From NCBI GenBank assembly GCA_002110465.1, contig NEED01000023.1, forward strand, positions 557,287 through 621,286: a stretch of DNA of 64,000 bases, read 5' to 3'. The position numbers were made by a program, and so were the translations under genes. The stretch's first letter is position 1. Each line of letters begins with the position of its first letter. Below, in pieces: positions 49,533-56,381 of the stretch. Origin of the DNA: an unicellular cyanobacterium SU2 (lineage in GTDB: Bacteria; Cyanobacteriota; Cyanobacteriia; Cyanobacteriales; Microcystaceae). The notes under the pieces are model-generated. The model had not been told where the DNA came from and did no database searches. It was given only the letters and a program-made list of their open reading frames with translations.

Positions 49533-50342
49533 ATGGAACAATTTTGGCGCGAGGTCTTAACTTTTTGTCAGACGACAACTCAAAAACTCGGACATCATTT
49601 AGGGGCTGATGTTGGTCAAATATCCCCGACCCAAAAGGAAGATGGTTCTTTAGTCACTGAGGCTGATCGCTGGGCTGATCAAACTATTCAGGAGGCGATC
49701 GCTGCCCAATTTCCCGATCACGGTGTTCTGACTGAAGAAACGACCCATATCTTTCCTAAGACGGACTGGTGTTGGATCATTGATCCCATTGATGGAACCA
49801 CGAACTTTACGCGCGGTATCCCCATTTGGGGCATTTCTTTGGGGTTATTGTATCGAGGAACCCCTGTTTTTGGCTTTGTTCATTTTCCTCAACTTCAGCA
49901 CTCTTTTTATGGATATTGGTATGGAGAAACAGGACTTACTGGTCCTGAAGGGGCTTATTTGAATGGAAAACCGATTCACACCAGTTCTGATCAGCCAAGT
50001 AAGAGTCATCTTTTTAATTTATGCGCCCGTAGTACCCAAATTCTTAAACAACCTTTTCCCTGTAAAATTCGCATGATTGGAGTCGCCAGTTATAACATTT
50101 TATTGGTGGCTTGTGGCGCAGCGTTAGGGGGAGTAGAAGCCACTCCTAAAATTTGGGATATTGCTGCGGTTTGGGTGATTGTTAATAGTGCTGGTGGGGT
50201 GTTTGTTTCTTTGAAAGATGACCCGATTTTCCCCCTGACCATTGGTCAAGATTATGGAACAAAACCTTTTCCTTGTTTAGTGGTTAGTCAACCTGAATTA
50301 GTTCCATTTTTTAAGCCTCTAGTGCAGTGTATTGTGTCTTAA
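49533..50342 (+). CDS. Inositol monophosphatase family phosphatase
   Basis: 269 residues from ATG 49533 (MEQFWREVLTFC); the longer TTG start at 49494 is unlikely. Metal-site residues are in LTEETTH (Glu), WIIDPIDGTTNFTRG and KIWDIAAVWVIVNSAGG. This is closer to the classical inositol-1-phosphatase/SuhB group than the HisN-like gene at 34301. Substrates could be inositol phosphate, fructose-1,6-bisphosphate or similar; not decided by sequence. The alpha/beta hydrolase gene follows after 33 bp, probably in one transcript. Confidence 0.88.
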   Translation: MEQFWREVLTFCQTTTQKLGHHLGADVGQISPTQKEDGSLVTEADRWADQTIQEAIAAQFPDHGVLTEETTHIFPKTDWCWIIDPIDGTTNFTRGIPIWGISLGLLYRGTPVFGFVHFPQLQHSFYGYWYGETGLTGPEGAYLNGKPIHTSSDQPSKSHLFNLCARSTQILKQPFPCKIRMIGVASYNILLVACGAALGGVEATPKIWDIAAVWVIVNSAGGVFVSLKDDPIFPLTIGQDYGTKPFPCLVVSQPELVPFFKPLVQCIVS

Positions 50343-50375
50343 ATTATTATCTACTAACTCTGTTTCGATTGAAAA

Positions 50376-51215
50376 ATGTTTGTCCGTAAAACTGTAAATT
50401 TATCCAATATTCATCTATCTTATTTAGAATGGAATCAAGGAAAAGAACCTCTGTTACTATTGCATGGGTTGGCTGACCATAGCTTAGTTTGGTCAAGTTT
50501 AGGAGATTATTTATCACCTAATTATCATATTATTGCCCCTGATTTACGGGGTCATGGTGATAGCAGTAAACCCCCAACAGGCTATAAATTTATAGATTAT
50601 ATTGATGATTTAGAACAGTTGATGAATTATTTAGGATGGACATCTGCTAATATTTTGTCCCATTCTTGGTCAGCGAAATTAGCCGCTATTTGGGCAACAA
50701 AACATTCTGAAAAATTCAAAAGTTTAATTTTGATTGATCCCTTTTTTATTGATCGGATGCCGTCTATTTTTAAAATAACTTTTCCAATCTTATATAAAGT
50801 TCTACCTTTCCTCAAAGCAATGGGACCCTTTGAGAGTTATGAGGAAGCTGAAACCTTAGCCAAAAGTTTAAAACAATATCAAGGATGGACTCCTCTACAA
50901 AAAGAGGTTTTTCAATTAGGAATTGAAGAAAAAAATGAGGGAAAATGGGGCAGTAAATTTGTCGTACAAGCCCGTAACGAAATTTTTGAAGATGTGATGA
51001 AATGTGCCGGATTAACTGAACCTATTGAGATGCCGACGTTGTTTATTAAACCGAAAAAAGGACTTAACAGGACTGAATGGCAATTAAAACCCTACAAAAC
51101 CTATTTAAAAAATTTACAAATCAAAGAAGTCCCAGGAAATCATTGGGCTTTTTTGGTAGAACCTGAATCTTTTAATCAAGCGGTTAAAACATTTTTACTC
51201 GACTTTCCCTCTTAA
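50376..51215 (+). CDS. Alpha/beta hydrolase fold protein
   Basis: 279 residues. LLLLHGLADHSLVWSSL gives the oxyanion HG motif, and IIAPDLRGHGDSSKP the usual D-x-R-G-x-G strand. The nucleophile elbow reads LSHSWSAKLA: S-x-S-x-S in place of G-x-S-x-G, an unusual form. The late His is in GNHWAFL, and an acid lies in the expected region. Esterase, lipase or epoxide-hydrolase chemistry cannot be separated. Second gene of a likely pair with the IMPase-like gene. Confidence 0.85.
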   Translation: MFVRKTVNLSNIHLSYLEWNQGKEPLLLLHGLADHSLVWSSLGDYLSPNYHIIAPDLRGHGDSSKPPTGYKFIDYIDDLEQLMNYLGWTSANILSHSWSAKLAAIWATKHSEKFKSLILIDPFFIDRMPSIFKITFPILYKVLPFLKAMGPFESYEEAETLAKSLKQYQGWTPLQKEVFQLGIEEKNEGKWGSKFVVQARNEIFEDVMKCAGLTEPIEMPTLFIKPKKGLNRTEWQLKPYKTYLKNLQIKEVPGNHWAFLVEPESFNQAVKTFLLDFPS

Positions 51216-51217
51216 AC

Positions 51218-51367
51218 AGTGGTTTCTTTGGTGTAGATAGTGAGAAACTAGAACGAGTTACCCATCAAGTCAAACAACGTTTTGGGGATCTTATCTATGA
51301 TAAAGAGGACGAAAAATGGCTCGAAGTCCTGAAAATAGCCGATCAAATTCTATCAACCAGTTTATAG
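51218..51367 (+). pseudogene. Possible gene fragment before the dam-parB operon
   Basis: A frame with coding character (FFGVDSEKLERVTHQVKQR, then DLIYDKEDEKWLEVLK) opens within the end of the alpha/beta hydrolase gene and stops at 51367. It has no canonical start codon. It overlaps the first 52 bases of the 77-residue gene in another frame. A remnant C-terminus is the best reading; family unknown. Confidence 0.3.
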
Positions 51368-51549
51368 ATGATTTAATTAATTTCGATCAAGGTTTTAGTG
51401 AGATTCCCTTTAATGACCTTTTTTCCTTTGCTGGCGACATTCAAAGCCGTTTCGGCAAGCTACCCACTCCAATAGATGATAATTGGGAAGAAGTCTTTTG
51501 GCTTTTCTCAGTTCAGTTTATTGATGATCCTGACAATTCTCATGAATAA
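51316..51549 (+). CDS. Small acidic protein coupled to the Dam-ParB gene
   Basis: 77 residues, acidic and aromatic (LINFDQGFSEIPFNDLFSF, WEEVFWLFSVQF). AGAGGA lies 6 bases before the ATG, a good ribosome-binding site. Its stop codon overlaps the start of the methylase gene by 8 bp, which indicates translational coupling. No recognised domain; a regulator or an inhibitor of the neighbouring enzyme is possible but not shown. Confidence 0.6.
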   Translation: MARSPENSRSNSINQFIDDLINFDQGFSEIPFNDLFSFAGDIQSRFGKLPTPIDDNWEEVFWLFSVQFIDDPDNSHE

Positions 51550-53248
51550 AAATTTAAGATCCCCTCTGCGTTATCCTGGGGGAAAACAGAAAGATATTCC
51601 CTTTTTATCCCGTGTTATTGAGCAGTTTCAAAAAGTTCATCAGATTAGAGAATTTAGAGATCCTTTTCTAGGAGGAGGAAGTGTTTTACTGTATGCAGTT
51701 TCTAATATTTCAGCAGAAATCTATTGGGGTAATGATGCTCATCCTCTGTTAATGGATTTTTGGTTACAAACGCAAGAAGATGTAGACTCTCTTTGTAAAA
51801 AAGTTATTGAGCTTCGTGATGATTATCGAGGACCGCAACGAAAAAGTCCTCAATGGACAAAATTTCGTATTAAGTATATAAAAAAACTTAACGAATTACC
51901 CAATGATCAATTACATAATGCAGCCCGTTTTTTCATTTTAAATCGTAGCACTTCTAGCGGAACAACTGAATCAGGAGGCTTAACACCACTAGCTTATTGT
52001 AAACGCTTTACTGATTCTAGTATTGAAAGATTACGAGCATTAAAAGGTGACTTAAATCAGATCAAGTTTACCTGTCAAGATTATTCTGAATTACTTCATC
52101 AATCAGGAGAAAACGTCTTTATTTATTTAGATCCTCCCTATTTGTCAGCAGAAAAATCCAGATTATATGGCAAAGCAGGCGCATTACATAAAGGATTTAA
52201 TCACGAATTATTAGCAGCAGAACTGCACAATTGCAATCATTACTGGTTAATGACTATTGATAATTCTCCTGATATTCGGAGTTTATATTCTTGGGCGCAC
52301 ATTTATCCTTGGGAAAAAGCTTATAGCATGACTAATATCAAGGGAAGAAAATCAAGAGAAGGGAAAGAATTACTGATCGCTAATTTTAAAATTGCTAGTG
52401 CTGAATTATCTGATCTTAATGCAACTTCAACAGTTGTTTTTCCAAAAACTGAACAAGTTGATCCTAAAAACCTGAAATCGCATTCTCTGAGTTTAGAAAT
52501 TTATGGCAATCAAGATGTTTCAGATATTCTTCATTCAATTTTGACTAAAGGATTCTTTCAAAATCAGCCTATTTTAGTTAGTCAAAAGGGACGTTCTCTA
52601 CAAATTGTTTCAGGACATCGGCGTTGTAAAGCAGCCATTGAAGCCGGTTTAAATGTAGTTCCTATCATGCGTTTAAGTCGTGAGTTTTCTCCTCTTGAAA
52701 TTGAGTCTCGTGTCCTTGACGAGAATTTACATCGTGCTAAAGATGGAATTCAATTAATTCGAGAATTTGAACATCGTAAACGAATTGAGAATAAAAAAGC
52801 TGCTAACCAACAAGTTAAAAGTTATAGTAAAAATTCTCCAAATGGAAAGGTAGCATCCAATAATTTATATGATTCTCCTGAGCAAATTGCTGCTAATACT
52901 CTTGGCTATAGTGAAATAGAATTAACTAATGCTTCTAAGGCTTTAAGTATTGCCAATCGACTAAAAAATGAAAATTACCAAGAAGAAGCTAAAGAAATAT
53001 TCCAGTTAATTCGTAGTAAAAGGTTTGCCATAGCTTGGGAGCGTAGTCAACAAATTGATAGCGCCATTAATCCAGATATCATACAGACTAAACTTTTCCC
53101 AGAATTTAGTCAAAAACCCTGTTACTTGAAAGGACTTGCCGATAAGGATGCTGAAAAAATCATTAGTCAATATGGACACAACTCAAGATATTTATTGGAA
53201 TTAGTTTGTTTACTGGAAAAGCACATACATATAACTGGAAAAAATTAG
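51542..53248 (+). CDS. Dam-type adenine methyltransferase fused to a ParB/sulfiredoxin-like domain
   Basis: 568 residues from ATG 51542. Residues 1-275 form a D12-class (Dam) N6-adenine methyltransferase: LRSPLRYPGGKQKD, motif I FRDPFLGGGSV and catalytic motif IV IYLDPPYLS. From about 300 a ParB N-terminal-like domain follows (ILTKGFFQNQPILVS, SGHRRCKAAIEAG), then a helical region resembling the ParB middle domain (PEQIAANTLGYSEIE). Dam enzymes methylate GATC in known cases. The fusion to a ParB-like module is unusual. It is the second gene of a coupled pair and converges with the AGCS gene, overlapping by 4 bp. Confidence 0.88.
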   Translation: MNKNLRSPLRYPGGKQKDIPFLSRVIEQFQKVHQIREFRDPFLGGGSVLLYAVSNISAEIYWGNDAHPLLMDFWLQTQEDVDSLCKKVIELRDDYRGPQRKSPQWTKFRIKYIKKLNELPNDQLHNAARFFILNRSTSSGTTESGGLTPLAYCKRFTDSSIERLRALKGDLNQIKFTCQDYSELLHQSGENVFIYLDPPYLSAEKSRLYGKAGALHKGFNHELLAAELHNCNHYWLMTIDNSPDIRSLYSWAHIYPWEKAYSMTNIKGRKSREGKELLIANFKIASAELSDLNATSTVVFPKTEQVDPKNLKSHSLSLEIYGNQDVSDILHSILTKGFFQNQPILVSQKGRSLQIVSGHRRCKAAIEAGLNVVPIMRLSREFSPLEIESRVLDENLHRAKDGIQLIREFEHRKRIENKKAANQQVKSYSKNSPNGKVASNNLYDSPEQIAANTLGYSEIELTNASKALSIANRLKNENYQEEAKEIFQLIRSKRFAIAWERSQQIDSAINPDIIQTKLFPEFSQKPCYLKGLADKDAEKIISQYGHNSRYLLELVCLLEKHIHITGKN

Positions 53249-54675
53249 ATCATAGAATGATCAGTATTACTTTCTAACTGTTGCCAATATTGTTGTAAAT
53301 CATCCGCCACTTGTCCCGACAATAAAATACAACCTAGGATATTAGCAATTGCTAAAGTTAGTAACATCATGTCACTAAAATCTACCACTGCCCCTAAATT
53401 AATAATAGATCCCAGAAAAATAAAAATTAGAAACAGAATTTTAAAGACACGACGACTAGGTTCTCCAAACACATACGCCCAACATCTTTCACCGTAATAA
53501 CACCAAGTAATCATGGTTGAAAAGGCAAACAAACCCATCACCCCAGCTAAAACAAAAGGAAACCAATTAATCACCTGACCAAAAGCTAGGGCGGCTAAAG
53601 CTGAACCACTGAGAGTTGCTTCGACTGCATCCCCATACATCCCCGTTGTGATAATAACCAACGCCGTGAGATTGCAGATAATTACCGTATCGATAAACGG
53701 CTCTAAAATAGAAACAATTCCCTCTTGGATTGGTTCTTGGGTTTTAGCTACTGAATGGGCGATCGCTGCCGATCCTAATCCAGCCCCATTAGAAAAGGCA
53801 CTGCGCCGAACTCCCTGGACTAAAACCCCTACTAATCCCCCTTCTATGGCATGGGGAGAAAAAGCCTCTTGAACCATAGTTATAAATGCCCCAGGAATGG
53901 CAGCAAAATTGACTCCTAACACCCATAAACACCCCAAAACATAAATTCCAACCATCACGGGAACTAACTTGCTGGTGACGATGCTAATGCGGCTAATGCC
54001 CCCAATGATCACTAGCCCTACCAACAACGCCAAACCGAGACCATAAGCCCAATCATAGGGTTGTAACCCTGGAATAATGGTAGCTAACACGGCAAACGAT
54101 TGATTCGCCTGGAACATATTTCCGGCACCCATCGCCGATCCAATCCCAGCAATCCCATAGATGATGGCTAACACCTGACCCAATTGAGCCTGACCTAATT
54201 TATCTAACCCATCACGCAAGTAATACATCGGTCCACCGACTACCGTGCCATCGGGAGAAATAATTCGGTATTTCAGCCCTAGGGTACATTCAACAAATTT
54301 AGTTGACATTCCCAAAATAGCCGCCATGGTCATCCAAAATACCGCCCCTGACCCCCCCAATTGAATGGCAATAGCAACCCCAGCAATATTACCTAATCCC
54401 ACGCTGGCAGAGAGGGCAGTGGCCAAGGCTTGAAAAGAGGTTAATTCTCCCTTCGAGTCCCCTTGAAGGCGATCGTATCGACCGAGGGCAATATCAACAG
54501 CGTGTTTAAACCCCCGAATATTAATAAATCCCATGCGTAGGGTACAAAAAACTCCCCCGATCAATAACCAGAGAATAATCAGGGGAAGTCCTCCAAGATC
54601 AAAGAAGAGTATTTGTTCAAGGATATGGACAAGACGAGAAAAGAGTTGATCAATTAGATCAAGAAAATGATTCAC
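53245..54675 (-). CDS. Alanine/glycine:cation symporter (AGCS family)
   Basis: 476 residues with about 10-11 membrane helices. The AGCS signatures are GGSGAVFWMTMAAILGMSTKFVEC near the front, GVRRSAFSNGAGLGSAAIAHS in the middle and GDAVEATLSG later. It takes up alanine or glycine with Na+. GTG 54675 is chosen because AGAGG lies 6 bases upstream; the ATG at 54726 would add 17 residues from the repeat-rich leader. The leader (54676-54900) holds a large inverted-repeat structure. I looked for a glycine riboswitch there and did not find its core. Confidence 0.9.
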   Translation of the reverse strand: MNHFLDLIDQLFSRLVHILEQILFFDLGGLPLIILWLLIGGVFCTLRMGFINIRGFKHAVDIALGRYDRLQGDSKGELTSFQALATALSASVGLGNIAGVAIAIQLGGSGAVFWMTMAAILGMSTKFVECTLGLKYRIISPDGTVVGGPMYYLRDGLDKLGQAQLGQVLAIIYGIAGIGSAMGAGNMFQANQSFAVLATIIPGLQPYDWAYGLGLALLVGLVIIGGISRISIVTSKLVPVMVGIYVLGCLWVLGVNFAAIPGAFITMVQEAFSPHAIEGGLVGVLVQGVRRSAFSNGAGLGSAAIAHSVAKTQEPIQEGIVSILEPFIDTVIICNLTALVIITTGMYGDAVEATLSGSALAALAFGQVINWFPFVLAGVMGLFAFSTMITWCYYGERCWAYVFGEPSRRVFKILFLIFIFLGSIINLGAVVDFSDMMLLTLAIANILGCILLSGQVADDLQQYWQQLESNTDHSMI

Positions 54676-54750
54676 ACTAAGCCTCTTTAGGAAGCAGACG
54701 AGGTTTGAGCCGTGGTCTGGAAACAATGAATTTTAGTCGGCGTTTTATCT

Positions 54751-54878
54751 CAAATGTCGGGCTGAAGACTCCCGTTAGAGGGAAGGGCGATTTAAGAGGG
54801 GCATAGCCTGTTGCGCCCGAACCCTTAACGGTGAGATGAAAGCCCGACCTGTATATTAACGCGAAGCATCGACATTTG
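54751..54878. repeat. Large nested inverted-repeat element between AGCS and tnpB
   Basis: Outer arms CAAATGTCG (54751) and CGACATTTG (54870); inner arms GTCGGGCT / AGCCCGAC and CCGTTA / TAACGG. The AATGTCGGGC motif recurs at 56270 on the far side of the IS element. It lies in the 5' leader of the AGCS gene on the minus strand. The minus-strand 72-codon ORF over it is a repeat translation, not a gene. Confidence 0.65.
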
Positions 54879-54945
54879 GGCAATTTTTTGGTCAAGTTAG
54901 AAAACTTTGTGTTAGCCTAAGTTTAGGCTAGTGAGTTTAGCATAA

Positions 54946-56175
54946 ATGTTAGTTTTAGAGTTCAAGGTTAGAGCTAAAAAACATCAATACACAGCCATAG
55001 ATGAGGCAATCCGCACGGCTCAGTTTGTCCAGAACAAGTGCTTGCGCTTTTGGATGGATAATGAGAAAGTGAACAAGTATGACCTTAATAAATATTGTCG
55101 TGTATTAGCTCATGATTTTAACTTTGCTAACAAGCTAAACTCACAAGCTAGACAATCTAGTGCTGAAAGAGCATGGTCAGCTATCTCTCGATTTTACGAC
55201 AACTGTAAATCCCCCCGCGCAGAGCGCACCCCCCTTGATAAGGGGGGCAGGGGGGATCGGGGTTTTCCAAAGTTTAAGAAGAATTGCCGTTCTGTTGAAT
55301 ACAAGACTACGGGATGGAAGCTAGACTTGACTACCAGAAAATGTATTATTTTTACTGATAAGAATAATATTGGTAGAGTTAAGCTAGTAGGTAGTTATGA
55401 CTTAAACTTTTACCCGATTGAATCTATAAAAAGGGTCAGGTTGATTCGTAGGGCTGATGGCTACTATTGCCAGTTCATCTTGTCAGTTGAAGTAAAAGTA
55501 GATACCTCACCAGCTAATAGTGTAATTGGATTAGATGTAGGATTGGAGTCATTTTATACCGACCAAAATGGCAACAAAATTAATAACCCTAGATTTTTAA
55601 GAAAAGGAGAAAAGAAGCTTAAAAGACTTCAAAGAAAACTATCTAGAAAAAAGCTAGGGTCTTCTAATAGAAGGAAAGCTAAGCAGCGATTAGCTAAAAC
55701 TCACTTAAAAATAAGTAGGCAACGTAAAGACTTTGCTGTAAAGTTAGCAAGGTGCGTAGTTCACTCTAACGATGTGATTGCCTATGAAGATTTAAGGATT
55801 CAGAACTTAGTTAAAAATCATTGTTTAGCCAAGAGTATTAATGATGCTGCGTGGTATCAATTTCGAGAATGGTTAGAGTATTTTGGACAAAAGATGGGAA
55901 AAATAACTATTGCTGTCCCACCCCAATACACGAGTCAAATCTGCTCGGACTGTGGTAAAAAAGTCAAAAAATCTCTTTCAACAAGGACTCATGTTTGTGC
56001 TTGTGGATGTCGATTGGATCGTGACGAAAATGCGGCACGGAACATCTTAAAAATCGGATTAGGTACTGTAGGGCATACAGGAACCTGGCTACAAGATAGC
56101 CTAAACGCTTGTGGAGAGGATACCGCTACTTTTTCAGGCTTCGCCGTGAGCATCAGCCGAACGGAGAAATCCTGA
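54946..56175 (+). CDS. tnpB: RNA-guided nuclease TnpB, altered by two repeat insertions
   Basis: 409 residues. The RuvC active site is intact: D197 in GLDVGLESF, E281 in AYEDLRIQNL, and D360 in RLDRDENAARN. The zinc ribbon is CSDCGKK (333-336) and CACGC (351-355). The helical RNA-binding part precedes it. Residues about 89-104 (SPRAERTPLDKGGRGD) come from a GC-rich palindromic insert, in frame. After FSG (near 398) a 26 bp repeat at 56139-56164 shifts the frame and the protein ends FAVSISRTEKS. Without it the frame would read SGEILKEQVTSENQESPITL and stop at 56225, a normal TnpB tail. TnpB uses the omega RNA to cut DNA next to a TAM. Confidence 0.92.
   Translation: MLVLEFKVRAKKHQYTAIDEAIRTAQFVQNKCLRFWMDNEKVNKYDLNKYCRVLAHDFNFANKLNSQARQSSAERAWSAISRFYDNCKSPRAERTPLDKGGRGDRGFPKFKKNCRSVEYKTTGWKLDLTTRKCIIFTDKNNIGRVKLVGSYDLNFYPIESIKRVRLIRRADGYYCQFILSVEVKVDTSPANSVIGLDVGLESFYTDQNGNKINNPRFLRKGEKKLKRLQRKLSRKKLGSSNRRKAKQRLAKTHLKISRQRKDFAVKLARCVVHSNDVIAYEDLRIQNLVKNHCLAKSINDAAWYQFREWLEYFGQKMGKITIAVPPQYTSQICSDCGKKVKKSLSTRTHVCACGCRLDRDENAARNILKIGLGTVGHTGTWLQDSLNACGEDTATFSGFAVSISRTEKS
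55209..55257. repeat. 49 bp nested palindrome inserted in tnpB
   Basis: Outer arms ATCCCCCC / GGGGGGAT and an inner hairpin CCCCCCTT-GAT-AAGGGGGG (55229-55247), with GCGCAGAGCGC between. It keeps the reading frame and adds about 16 residues absent from usual TnpB proteins. Confidence 0.75.
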
Positions 56176-56247
56176 AAGAGCAAGTAACCTCCGAGAATCA
56201 AGAATCCCCCATTACATTGCGATAGCAATTAGCGGTGGGAGTGTCAA
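56110..56247 (+). ncRNA. Predicted omega RNA scaffold of the TnpB element
   Basis: By analogy to ISDra2, the scaffold overlaps the tnpB 3' end and finishes at the element's right end. Visible structure: hairpin ATTGC-GATA-GCAAT (56216-56229) inside CCCCC / GTGGG arms, ending GTGTCAA. The following 20 bases (56248-56267) would be the guide. The 26 bp repeat at 56139-56164 lies within this region. The 5' limit is a guess. Confidence 0.4.
56139..56164 (+). repeat. 26 bp repeat insertion shifting the tnpB frame
   Basis: CTTCGCCGTGAGCATCAGCC plus GAACGG, related to the cluster at 2580-2716. It is 26 bp, not a multiple of three. Its removal joins TCAGG to AGAAATCC and restores an open frame to 56225. 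Confidence 0.75.
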
Positions 56248-56300
56248 ATTCTACCTACTGCGTTAACCGAATGTCGGGCAGAATTCCCTCATGTTCTATA

Positions 56301-56342
56301 GGGGATTCACTAGCTAGTTTGATCGAAGATGCAAGGTATGAG
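56301..56342 (+). mobile_element. MITE-like repeat, copy C (3' fragment)
   Basis: The last 42 bp of the A/B element (GGATTCACTAGCTAGTTT, then GATCGAAGATGCAAGGTATG) with a few changes. The rest of the element is missing; AATGTCGGGC-type repeat sequence and the IS right end lie just upstream. Confidence 0.7.
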
Positions 56343-56381
56343 TAGAGGCAATGGTTCAATTACCTCTACTAAAATTCAAAG

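Larger units (their letters stand above)
54913..56247 (+). mobile_element. IS200/IS605-group element with tnpB only (IS1341 type)
   Basis: The left end probably includes the perfect hairpin TAGCCTAA-GT-TTAGGCTA at 54913-54930, 16 bp before tnpB. The right end is the structured 3' region closing with GGTGGGAGTGTCAA at 56247. No tnpA is present, so it depends on a transposase elsewhere. The exact left boundary is not determined. Confidence 0.7.

Noticed and set aside
54677..54895. 72-codon minus-strand ORF (starts TKKLPKCRCFALIY)
   Set aside because: It lies over the nested inverted repeat and runs into the AGCS leader; the composition follows the repeat, not a protein family.
54676..54900. 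Glycine riboswitch before the AGCS symporter
   Set aside because: The position is right, but the conserved glycine aptamer core and its tandem arrangement are not seen.
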